Positions 1-5,927 of a DNA stretch of 6,176 nt are shown here, one piece after another. A program made the position numbers and the translations under genes. The notes under the pieces are model-generated. The model had not been told where the DNA came from and did no database searches. It saw nothing but the letters and a program-made list of their open reading frames with translations. Source of the DNA: an uncultured Oscillospiraceae bacterium (GTDB taxonomy: Bacteria > Bacillota > Clostridia > Oscillospirales > Oscillospiraceae); assembly GCA_944385595.1 (NCBI GenBank), contig CALWXY010000140.1, positions 1-6,176 on the forward strand, in the 5' to 3' direction. The first letter of the stretch is position 1. Every line of letters starts with the position of its first letter.

Positions 1-65
1 TGAGCGCGATTGTGAATTTTCCCCTCCGAAGCTGTGATTTTTGCGAAATTATTATTAGGTTTTGT

Positions 66-80
66 TAATGCAAAGCATTA
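66..80. promoter_or_regulatory. Second palindrome upstream of gudD -10
   Basis: TAATGC-AAA-GCATTA is a perfect 6-bp inverted repeat with a 3-base centre. It lies between the expected -35 and -10 positions, about 24-38 bases before the predicted transcription start. Its size and odd-length centre suit a dimeric helix-turn-helix protein. It differs in sequence from the palindrome at 87-109, so if both are real they are probably bound by different proteins. A chance palindrome in AT-rich DNA cannot be excluded. Confidence 0.35.
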
Positions 81-86
81 GTAATT

Positions 87-109
87 TGTGATATTATATG
101 CGTATCACA
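87..109. promoter_or_regulatory. Operator-like inverted repeat over the gudD -10 and start site
   Basis: TGTGATA (87-93) and TATCACA (103-109) are a perfect 7-bp inverted repeat separated by 9 bases. The element covers the -10 box and the predicted transcription start, a classical position for a repressor. The half-site resembles TGTGA/TCACA of CRP-type proteins, but the 13-base gap between the TGTGA and TCACA cores is far wider than the CRP spacing of 6. A GntR- or LacI-type regulator of sugar-acid catabolism is possible; the regulator is not in this window. Confidence 0.5.
89..97 (+). promoter_or_regulatory. Extended -10 promoter element of gudD
   Basis: The sequence TGA-TATTAT matches an extended -10 box (TGn followed by five of the six bases of TATAAT). 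No good -35 is present: the hexamer 17 bases upstream (69-74, TGCAAA) is poor, as is often the case for extended -10 promoters. Transcription would start near 103-105, giving a leader of about 22 bases before the ATG at 127. The call is inferred from motif match and position only. Confidence 0.55.
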
Positions 110-126
110 GATTTGGAGGGAAAAAT

Positions 127-1476
127 ATGGCGAGCACACCGGTCATAACCGATATGAAAGTCATCCCGGTAGCCGGATACGACAGCATGCTGCTGACCCT
201 CTCCGGCTGCCATGCGCCATACTTCACGCGCAACATAGTCGTCCTCACCGACAGCTCCGGGCATCAGGGCGTCGGCGAGATTCACGGCGGCGAGTATACA
301 AGGCAGAGTCTTGAGTCATTCCGCCCATTCGTGCTCGGGCATGAGATAAGCAGGTACAGGCGTGTGCTTCAGGAGATACATCATCATTTCCGCGCCGCCG
401 CCGATGACGACGGAGAGGGCATACAGACCCTCGACATCAGCAAGCTCAAATATGTGGTCAAAAGCGAGTGGGCCGTCGAGTGCGCCATGCTCGACCTGCT
501 CGGGCAGTATCTGAACGTGCCCATGGCTGAGCTGCTCGGCGAGGGCGTGCAGCGCGACAGCGTCGACATGCTCGGCTACATGTTCTTCGTCGCCGACAGG
601 CACAAATGTCCCGGCGGCGAATTCCAGTATCTCGACGAGTCCGCAAGCGGCGACCCCTGGTTCCGCTTCCGCCGAAACGAGTGCCTCACGCCGGAGCGCA
701 TTGTCGAGCAGGCCAGGCTGCTGCACGGGAAGTACGGCTTTGAGAACTTCAAGCTCAAGGGCGGCGTCCTGCACGGCGAGGTGGAGATGGACTGCGTCCG
801 CGCCGTCAAGGAGGCCTTCCCCAACGCGAGGGTGAACATTGACCCAAACGGCGCCTGGTCGCTCGACGAGGCCGTGCGCCTCTGCCGCGACATGCACGGC
901 ATTGCGACCTATATTGAAGACCCCTGCGGACCCGAGAGCGGCTTCTCCGGCCGCGAGATTATGCGTGAGTTCAAGGACGCCACCGGTTTTCAGGTCGCCA
1001 CCAACATGATTGCCACCGATTGGCGCCAGTTCTACCACACCGTGTCGCTGCACGCCTGCGACATCATACTCGCCGACCCGCATTTCTGGGGCTTCGGCGG
1101 CAGTATACGTCTCTCACAGACGCTCGACAGCTGGCACCTCACCTGGGGTGTTCACTCCAACAACCACTTCGACATCACACTTGCCGCTTTCGCACAGGTC
1201 GGCTGCGCCGCGCCGGGAAAGCCCACCCCGCTCGACACGCACTGGATCTGGCAGGACGGCCAGAACCTTCTCTACGACGCGCCGGAGATTCGCGGCGGTC
1301 AGCTCCGACTCCCTGACAAACCGGGTCTTGGCGTCACTTTGAACATGGAGGCCGTCATGAAGGCCAACGCCCTCTACAATTCCCTCCCCACCCACGACAG
1401 GGACGACGCCGCCGCCATGCAGTATCTGATTCCCAACTGGAAATTCGACCACAAGCGCCCCGCGCTGGTCAGGTAA
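127..1476 (+). CDS. gudD: D-glucarate dehydratase
   Basis: This enolase-superfamily enzyme dehydrates D-glucarate (and usually L-idarate) to 5-keto-4-deoxyglucarate, the first step of glucarate catabolism in the cytoplasm. The protein is 449 residues, the usual family length, and aligns by eye along its whole length with E. coli GudD. All active-site residues known from that enzyme are visible: the KLK motif K209/K211 (general base), metal ligands D239, E270 and N293, D317, and H343 in the WGVHSNNHFD motif. The ATG at 127 is chosen because GGAGGG (115-120) lies six bases upstream and the protein then begins MASTPVITDMKVIPVAG, like the family. A longer frame from the GTG at 88 would run through the -10 box and this ribosome binding site. 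The gene appears monocistronic, ending at a strong terminator. The usual partners (transporter, ketodeoxyglucarate dehydratase or aldolase) are not in view. Confidence 0.96.
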   Translation: MASTPVITDMKVIPVAGYDSMLLTLSGCHAPYFTRNIVVLTDSSGHQGVGEIHGGEYTRQSLESFRPFVLGHEISRYRRVLQEIHHHFRAAADDDGEGIQTLDISKLKYVVKSEWAVECAMLDLLGQYLNVPMAELLGEGVQRDSVDMLGYMFFVADRHKCPGGEFQYLDESASGDPWFRFRRNECLTPERIVEQARLLHGKYGFENFKLKGGVLHGEVEMDCVRAVKEAFPNARVNIDPNGAWSLDEAVRLCRDMHGIATYIEDPCGPESGFSGREIMREFKDATGFQVATNMIATDWRQFYHTVSLHACDIILADPHFWGFGGSIRLSQTLDSWHLTWGVHSNNHFDITLAAFAQVGCAAPGKPTPLDTHWIWQDGQNLLYDAPEIRGGQLRLPDKPGLGVTLNMEAVMKANALYNSLPTHDRDDAAAMQYLIPNWKFDHKRPALVR

Positions 1477-1479
1477 AAG

Positions 1480-1507
1480 AAAACCGCCATCATTCGATGG
1501 CGGTTTT
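1480..1507. terminator. Bidirectional intrinsic terminator between gudD and purB
   Basis: A perfect 12-bp stem (AAAACCGCCATC at 1480-1491 pairs with GATGGCGGTTTT at 1496-1507) closes a four-base loop ATTC. On the + strand the stem runs into TTTTT (1504-1508) just after the gudD stop. On the minus strand it is followed by TTTTCTTTT, 15 bases after the purB stop. It therefore fits as a shared terminator for two convergent transcripts. Confidence 0.93.
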
Positions 1508-1522
1508 TCGCTTTTATTCTGC

Positions 1523-2959
1523 TCAGACCTTGAGCTCGACGGCCTCGGCGTCAATCAGCGAGGCGTATTTTATGAGCACGGGGCGGACATGCTCGTCCAG
1601 GAACTCCGTGACCTGCTCGGGCGCGCGGCCAATGTACTCGGCGGGATTCAGCTCCTTGCGAATCTCCTCCTCGGTGAGGCCGAACATCGGGTCGGCGGCT
1701 ATGCGGCTCACGAGGTCGTTGGGCAGACCCTGCTCCTTCACGACGGCGCCCGCCGCGATGGAGTGGACTCTTATGCGCTCGTGCAGCTGCTGTCTGTCGC
1801 CGCCGTTTTTGACGGCGCGCATCATTATGTTCTCCGTCGCCATGAACGGCAGCTCATCCATGATATGCTTGTGTATGACCTTCTCATAGGCCTTTATGCC
1901 GCCGGCGACATTGTTGGCGATGCGCAGTATGGCGTCGCAGGCGAGGAAGGCCTCGGGTATGGATATGCGCTTATTGGCCGAGTCATCGAGCGTGCGCTCG
2001 AACCACTGGTTATAGGCGGTCATGGCGGGGTTCATGGCGTCGGCCATGATGTAGCGCGCGAGAGAGCAGATGCGCTCGCAGCGCATGGGATTGCGCTTAT
2101 AAGGCATAGCGGACGAACCGATCTGGCCGCCCTCAAACGGCTCCTCAAGCTCCTTGAGGTGCGAGAGCAGGCGCATGTCGGTTGCGAATTTACCGAGGCT
2201 CTGCGCTATGCCGGAGAGGGTCGAGACTATGGCCGCGTCGACCTTGCGGGAGTAGGTCTGGCCGGAGACGGGGACGACGCCGTTACTGAAGCCCATCTCC
2301 TCGGCTATGAGCTTCTCCATGCGGCGAATCTTATCGTGGTCGCCGTCGAAGAGCTCCATGAAGCTCGCCTGGGTGCCGGTGGTGCCCTTAGAGCCCAGCA
2401 GGCGCAGGTGCGCTATGCGGTAGTCCAGCTCGTCGAGATCCATGAGCAGCTCGTTAATCCAGAGCGTCGCCCTCTTGCCCACAGTTGTGAGCTGGGCGGG
2501 CTGGAAGTGAGTGAAGCCCAGGGTCGGCAGGCTCTTATACTTGTCCGCGAAGGCGGAGAGGCGCGAGATGAGGTTCACCAGTCCCTTGCGGATGATGAGC
2601 ATCGCGTCGCGCATTAAAATGACGTCTGTATTGTCGCCGACGTAGCAGCTGGTCGCGCCCAGGTGGATGATGGGCATGGCCTTGGGGCAGGCCTTGCCGA
2701 AGGTGTGGACGTGGGCCATGACGTCGTGGCGGAGCTTTTTCTCCATCTCGGCGGCGTACTCGTAGTCGATGTCGTCGATATGGGCCTCCATCTCGGCTAT
2801 CTGCTCGTCGGTGATATCGAGGCCCAGCTCCTTCTCGGCGCGGGCGAGGGCTATCCACAGACGGCGCCATGTGGTGAATTTCTTATCCGGAGAAAAGGTA
2901 TACAGCATCTCCTCGCTCGCGTAGCGGGACGCAAGCGGGCTCTCATATGTGTTTTTCAC
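1523..2959 (-). CDS. purB: Adenylosuccinate lyase
   Basis: PurB acts twice in purine synthesis: it splits SAICAR to AICAR plus fumarate, and adenylosuccinate to AMP plus fumarate. The 478-residue protein belongs to the fumarase/aspartase superfamily, which forms homotetramers. The family signature GSSAMPYKRN is at residues 281-290, with the catalytic serine in that flexible loop (S282 or S283). H78 in RHDVMAHVHTFG and H151 in TLGFTHFQPAQLTTVGKR match the conserved active-site histidines (H86 and H159 of human ADSL). Overall the sequence resembles the longer, human-type lyase more than the shorter B. subtilis PurB of about 430 residues. The start is GTG at 2957-2959, with AGGGGGA (2966-2972) six bases upstream. 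It overlaps the aminotransferase stop by four bases (GTGA), implying translational coupling. Transcription ends at the hairpin at 1480-1507. Confidence 0.96.
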   Translation of the reverse strand: MKNTYESPLASRYASEEMLYTFSPDKKFTTWRRLWIALARAEKELGLDITDEQIAEMEAHIDDIDYEYAAEMEKKLRHDVMAHVHTFGKACPKAMPIIHLGATSCYVGDNTDVILMRDAMLIIRKGLVNLISRLSAFADKYKSLPTLGFTHFQPAQLTTVGKRATLWINELLMDLDELDYRIAHLRLLGSKGTTGTQASFMELFDGDHDKIRRMEKLIAEEMGFSNGVVPVSGQTYSRKVDAAIVSTLSGIAQSLGKFATDMRLLSHLKELEEPFEGGQIGSSAMPYKRNPMRCERICSLARYIMADAMNPAMTAYNQWFERTLDDSANKRISIPEAFLACDAILRIANNVAGGIKAYEKVIHKHIMDELPFMATENIMMRAVKNGGDRQQLHERIRVHSIAAGAVVKEQGLPNDLVSRIAADPMFGLTEEEIRKELNPAEYIGRAPEQVTEFLDEHVRPVLIKYASLIDAEAVELKV

Positions 2960-4155
2960 TTCTGCTCCCCCTTCAAAAATTCCTCAAGTCGGTCGAGGCC
3001 CTTCTTTATATTCTCCATCGAAGTCGCGTAGGTCCAGCGGACAAAGCTGGAGGTGCCGAAGGCCGTGCACGGCACGACGGCGACCTTGCCCTTGGCCAGG
3101 AAGGCATATGCGAAATCGTCGGCATTATTGATGAGGTGGCCGCAGATGTTGCGTCCGAACAGCTTCTTTATATTCATCATGATATAGAAAGCGCCGTCCG
3201 GCGAGATGCAGCTGACGCCGTCGATTTTGTTCATGCGCTCGACGATGTAGTTGCGGCGCTCCTCGAAGACCTTTCTCATGGCCTCGACGGTGTCCTGCGG
3301 GCCGGTGAGCGCCTCGGTGGCCGCGACCTGGCTGATGGTCGACGGTGCGCTGGCAGAGTGGCTGAGCAGGTTGCCCATGACGCCCGCAATCTCGGGGTTT
3401 GCGGCGGCGAAGCCTATGCGCCAGCCGGTCATGGCGTAGGCCTTGGACACGCCGTTCACGACGATGGTGCGCTTTTTAATCTCGGGGCCGAGCGAAGCTA
3501 TGCTGGTGAACTTCTTGTTGTCGTAGACCAGGCAGTAGTAAATCTCGTCGGACATGATGTAGATATCGTGCTTGACGCAGATATCCGCCAGGGCCTTGAG
3601 CTCGTCGCGGCTGTAGAGCATACCCGTCGGGTTCGAGGGGTTATTGAGCATGAACAGCTTGGTCTTTTCGGTGATGGCGTTTTCCAGCTGCTCCGGGGTG
3701 ATTTTGAACTGCTGCGCCTCTTTGGTGCGGATGATGACCGGGTGGCCGCAGACCATTCTGACCATCTCGTAGTAGCTGACCCAATACGGGGCCGGGATTA
3801 TGACCTCGTCGCCGGGGTTTATGAGAGCGGTGAGAGCGGTATATAGAACATGCTTTGCTCCGCTGCCGATGACTATCTGCTTATAATCGTAGTCGAGGCC
3901 GAAGTCCTGCTTGAGCCTGTATGCGCAGGCCTCGCGCAGTTCCTTCATGCCGGCGGCCGGTGTATAGCGGGTTTTGCCCTCGCGTATGGCTCTGATGCCC
4001 GCCTCCTTGATGTTATCGGGGGTCTCAAAGTCCGGCTCGCCGGCGCCGAAGCCAACGATATCCTCTCCCTCGGCCTTGAGCTTCTTGGCCAGAGAGTCGA
4101 CGGAAAGGGTTGCAGACGGCTCGACGGAGCAGGCGACGTTTGATAGTTCTTTCAT
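2956..4155 (-). CDS. PLP-dependent aminotransferase, probably aspartate aminotransferase
   Basis: This is a 399-residue fold-type I aminotransferase of the class I/II (AspAT subgroup Ib/gamma) type. It probably exchanges the amino group between glutamate and oxaloacetate to make aspartate. Visible landmarks are GAGEPDFETP (37-46), PAPYWVSY (121-128), NNPSNPTG with N175, SDEIY with D203 (pyridine-nitrogen contact), VSKAYAMTGWRIGF with the PLP lysine K238 and R246, and R373 near the C-terminus, which should bind the substrate alpha-carboxylate. K101 in SGAKHVLY aligns with the lysine that recognises acidic side chains in Thermus thermophilus AspAT, favouring aspartate/glutamate over aromatic or alanine substrates. 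The ATG at 4155 is preceded by AAAGGGA about eight bases upstream. The gene leads an operon with purB, so supplying aspartate for purine synthesis is a reasonable inferred role. Exact specificity is not provable from sequence; I leave the symbol empty because names in this family vary. Confidence 0.92.
   Translation of the reverse strand: MKELSNVACSVEPSATLSVDSLAKKLKAEGEDIVGFGAGEPDFETPDNIKEAGIRAIREGKTRYTPAAGMKELREACAYRLKQDFGLDYDYKQIVIGSGAKHVLYTALTALINPGDEVIIPAPYWVSYYEMVRMVCGHPVIIRTKEAQQFKITPEQLENAITEKTKLFMLNNPSNPTGMLYSRDELKALADICVKHDIYIMSDEIYYCLVYDNKKFTSIASLGPEIKKRTIVVNGVSKAYAMTGWRIGFAAANPEIAGVMGNLLSHSASAPSTISQVAATEALTGPQDTVEAMRKVFEERRNYIVERMNKIDGVSCISPDGAFYIMMNIKKLFGRNICGHLINNADDFAYAFLAKGKVAVVPCTAFGTSSFVRWTYATSMENIKKGLDRLEEFLKGEQK
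2966..2972 (-). promoter_or_regulatory. Ribosome binding site of purB inside the aminotransferase gene
   Basis: On the minus strand AGGGGGA lies six bases before the GTG start of purB, within the last codons of the upstream gene. It supports the GTG as the true start and shows that purB can recruit ribosomes itself as well as by coupling through the four-base overlap. Confidence 0.75.
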
Positions 4156-4170
4156 ATCCTCATCCCTTTA

Positions 4171-4190
4171 ATAATCTTATTAAAGATTAT
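4171..4190. promoter_or_regulatory. Operator-like inverted repeat at the aminotransferase-purB promoter
   Basis: ATAATCTT (4171-4178) and AAGATTAT (4183-4190) form a perfect 8-bp inverted repeat around ATTA. It covers most of the -10 box (4186-4191) and the predicted transcription start near 4179. As DNA it could be a repressor site. As RNA only its distal part would be transcribed, so a leader hairpin is unlikely. It does not resemble the Bacillus PurR box. Confidence 0.45.
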
Positions 4191-4214
4191 ATGTCGATTC
4201 CGCCCCGATTGCAA
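4186..4214 (-). promoter_or_regulatory. Vegetative (sigma-A type) promoter of the aminotransferase-purB operon
   Basis: On the minus strand TTGCAA (4209-4214) and a perfect TATAAT (4186-4191) are separated by exactly 17 bases. The predicted start is near 4179, giving a leader of about 24 bases before the ATG at 4155. This is the best promoter match in the window and fits constitutive expression of a biosynthetic operon unless blocked at the overlapping palindrome. Confidence 0.85.
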
Positions 4215-4246
4215 CACCATCCGTCATTTTCTACGATTCGGTGAAT

Positions 4247-4264
4247 TTTGCCACCCCAGGCAAA
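4247..4264. other. Small hairpin between spoIVA and the aminotransferase promoter
   Basis: TTTGCC (4247-4252) and GGCAAA (4259-4264) are perfect 6-bp arms around ACCCCA. It lies downstream of the spoIVA stop and upstream of the aminotransferase -35. It is the best candidate for ending the spoIVA transcript, but the stem is short and on the minus strand only a weak AAATT follows, so it may not be a true terminator. A protein-binding site is an alternative. Confidence 0.35.
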
Positions 4265-4287
4265 TATTTATTTATGAACGTTAACCG

Positions 4288-4315
4288 ACTTTAAAAATTC
4301 ATATGCCCTCGTCAA
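4288..4315 (-). promoter_or_regulatory. Possible second, upstream promoter for the aminotransferase-purB operon
   Basis: On the minus strand TTGACG (4310-4315) is followed after 16 bases by TAAAGT (4288-4293), matching five and four of the six consensus bases. It would add a leader of about 125 bases containing the small hairpin at 4247-4264. The -10 match is weak, so this is only a candidate. Confidence 0.25.
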
Positions 4316-4336
4316 ACCGCTTTATGGCCCGATTTT

Positions 4337-5812
4337 TCATAGAATTATGCAAATCAGTCCTCCGCTGCCTTCATTTATTATCCGCTGCAGCGTCTCCTGC
4401 AGCTTCGCGCGGGCGTCATCCGGCATCCGCTTGATCTTCGTCGCCAGCCCCTCGCCCGCTATGTCGTACAGCGATTTTCCGAATATGTTCGAGTCCCATA
4501 TCCTGTTCACGTCGCCCTCAAAGCCCTGCAGCAGGAAGTTTATGATTTCCTCCGAGGCCTTCTCCCCGCCGAGCGCCGGCGACACCTCGGTCACTATATT
4601 CGCCTTTATCATATGTATCGACGGCGCGCTCGCCTTGAGGTGCACGCTGTAGCGCCCGTTCTGGTTGATTATCTCCGGCTCCTCGAGCTGCATCTCGTCG
4701 CGCGTCGGCATGACTATGCCGTAGCCCTTCTCGCGCACCTCGCGCATGGCCTCCGCCACCCGCTCGTACTCCCTCCGCGCCGCCGACAGCTCCGTGAGCT
4801 GGCTCATCAGCTCGCCGTCGTCGTGGATTTCCAAACCCGTCGCGCCGCTTATCGTCTCATAGTACATGCTGCGCGGCAGCTCCACCACCAGCGAGGCGCC
4901 GCCCGTGCCCATGCACAGCTGCTTTACCCGCGCCTCCTGTATAGGCTCGGTCTCGCTCAGCTTCTGCGCCACGCGCACCACGTCGCCTATGTTCCGCAGC
5001 CCCGCCGACGCCTCGCACACCGCCGAGTACATCGTGCTCTTCAGCTCGTGGCCGTCGGGCAGCGCGTCGACCCACGGCGGCAGGTACACGGCCAGCTCCG
5101 TCACCGGGAACTCGCCCAGCACCGCCGACATTATCTCCTCTATCTCCTTCTCGCCCAGCTCAAGGCAGCTCACCGGCAGCACCGGCACGCCGTATTTCTC
5201 CTCCAGTTCCGAGGCCAGATTCTGCACCTCCTGGCTGCGCGGCTGAGTGCTGTTCAGCAGCACCACAAAGGGCTTGCCTATGGCTTTCAGCTCGCTGATG
5301 ACCCGCTCCTCCGCGGAGACATAGTCCTCTCTCGGTATGTCGCAGACGCTGCCGTCCGTCGTCACCACGAGGCCTATGGTCGAGTGCTCGCTGATGACCT
5401 TGTAGGTCCCCTCCTCCGCCGCCTGCGCTATACTGATCTCATGGTCGTACCACGGCGTCGTGACCATGCGCTCCGCGCCGTCCTCAAACTGACCCGCCGC
5501 GCCCGGCACCATGTAGCCCACGCAGTCGATGAGCCGCACCTTGAAGCTCGCGCCGCTGTCGAGCGCGATGTCGACGGCCTCCTCTGGTATGAACTTCGGC
5601 TCGGCGGTCATTATCGTCTTGCCCGAGCCGCTCTGCGGCAGCTCGTCTCTGGCGCGCTCGCGCATATATATGTTCTCGATATTGGGGATGACCAGCGTCT
5701 CCATGAACCTCTTTATAAAAGTGGATTTTCCCGTTCTGACCGGCCCCACTACCCCCACAAGCACCGCGCCTGCAGTTCTCTGGGCGATGTCCTCGTAAAG
5801 CCTACCCTCCAC
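4337..5812 (-). CDS. spoIVA: Stage IV sporulation protein A (spore-coat morphogenetic ATPase)
   Basis: SpoIVA is made in the mother cell, is recruited to the forespore outer membrane by SpoVM, and hydrolyses ATP to polymerise into the basement layer of the spore coat. The 491-residue protein is collinear with B. subtilis SpoIVA (492 residues). It has an N-terminal TRAFAC-type domain with Walker A GPVRTGKST (23-31, K29), the motif SGKTIMTAEPKF (63-74), the Walker B-like RLIDCVGY (D96) and HSTIGLVVTTDG (143-154). The middle domain runs to about residue 390. The C-terminal part begins KASAPSIHMIK and ends in the typical INEGSGGLICIIL. The start is the GTG at 5810-5812: AAAGGAGG (5820-5827) lies seven bases upstream and the product then starts MEGRLYEDIAQRTAG, matching the family N-terminus. 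An ATG 36 bases further upstream has no such support. A70 replaces the second threonine of the sensor pair T70/T71. Confidence 0.97.
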   Translation of the reverse strand: MEGRLYEDIAQRTAGAVLVGVVGPVRTGKSTFIKRFMETLVIPNIENIYMRERARDELPQSGSGKTIMTAEPKFIPEEAVDIALDSGASFKVRLIDCVGYMVPGAAGQFEDGAERMVTTPWYDHEISIAQAAEEGTYKVISEHSTIGLVVTTDGSVCDIPREDYVSAEERVISELKAIGKPFVVLLNSTQPRSQEVQNLASELEEKYGVPVLPVSCLELGEKEIEEIMSAVLGEFPVTELAVYLPPWVDALPDGHELKSTMYSAVCEASAGLRNIGDVVRVAQKLSETEPIQEARVKQLCMGTGGASLVVELPRSMYYETISGATGLEIHDDGELMSQLTELSAARREYERVAEAMREVREKGYGIVMPTRDEMQLEEPEIINQNGRYSVHLKASAPSIHMIKANIVTEVSPALGGEKASEEIINFLLQGFEGDVNRIWDSNIFGKSLYDIAGEGLATKIKRMPDDARAKLQETLQRIINEGSGGLICIIL

Positions 5813-5819
5813 GTCTGCT

Positions 5820-5827
5820 CCTCCTTT
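5820..5827 (-). promoter_or_regulatory. Strong ribosome binding site fixing the spoIVA start
   Basis: AAAGGAGG on the minus strand is a full anti-16S match, seven bases before the GTG at 5810-5812. It would lie inside the coding region if the ATG at 5846-5848 were used, so it settles the start in favour of the GTG. Confidence 0.9.
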
Positions 5828-5843
5828 GAGATTTGTTTGTACT

Positions 5844-5873
5844 ACCATATTAGGGCAAGATCGTTTTTATGCC
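5844..5873 (-). promoter_or_regulatory. Candidate sigma-E promoter of spoIVA
   Basis: spoIVA is a sigma-E gene in Bacillus and clostridia. On the minus strand GGCATAAA (5866-5873) and AATATGGT (5844-5851) are separated by 14 bases, the correct spacing for sigma-E, and loosely resemble its -35 (ATA core) and -10 (CATACAAT-like) boxes. Transcription would start near 5837, leaving a leader of about 25 bases. The -10 match is weak, so the exact position is tentative. Confidence 0.35.
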
Positions 5874-5890
5874 AAAAGCGGCATTTCGGG

Positions 5891-5921
5891 CAAAACAAAG
5901 CCCGCTCTGACAGAGCGGGCT
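5891..5921 (-). terminator. Intrinsic terminator of the NIF3-family gene
   Basis: A perfect 10-bp GC-rich stem (5899-5908 with 5912-5921) and a three-base loop start seven bases after the stop codon on the minus strand. The stem is followed by TTTGTTTTG. It insulates spoIVA from the upstream gene, so spoIVA needs its own promoter in the following stretch of about 80 bases. Confidence 0.92.
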
Positions 5922-5927
5922 GGATAT

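Noticed and set aside
20..28. A GGAGGGG-like motif on the minus strand near the left edge, suggesting a divergent gene
   Set aside because: No ATG, GTG or TTG follows within the normal spacing before the window ends, so there is no evidence for a start.
87..109. The TGTGA/TCACA palindrome as a classical CRP site
   Set aside because: The gap between the cores is 13 bases, whereas CRP requires 6.
88..126. An N-terminal extension of gudD from a GTG at 88
   Set aside because: It would translate the -10 box and the ribosome binding site at 115-120, and adds 13 residues absent from family members.
316..1083. A 255-codon open frame on the minus strand inside gudD
   Set aside because: No domain or start signal; gudD on the + strand keeps every active-site residue.
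1480..1507. Hairpin considered as an attachment site or repeat element
   Set aside because: The stem with T-runs on both sides, between two convergent stop codons, is fully explained as a bidirectional terminator.
1589..2617. A 342-codon open frame on the + strand opposite purB
   Set aside because: Low-complexity composition, no family resemblance, and no ribosome binding site; purB on the other strand is certain.
2947..3846. A 299-codon open frame on the + strand opposite the aminotransferase
   Set aside because: Composition rich in Asp, Val, Ala and Gly is typical of an antisense shadow; the minus-strand aminotransferase retains all catalytic motifs.
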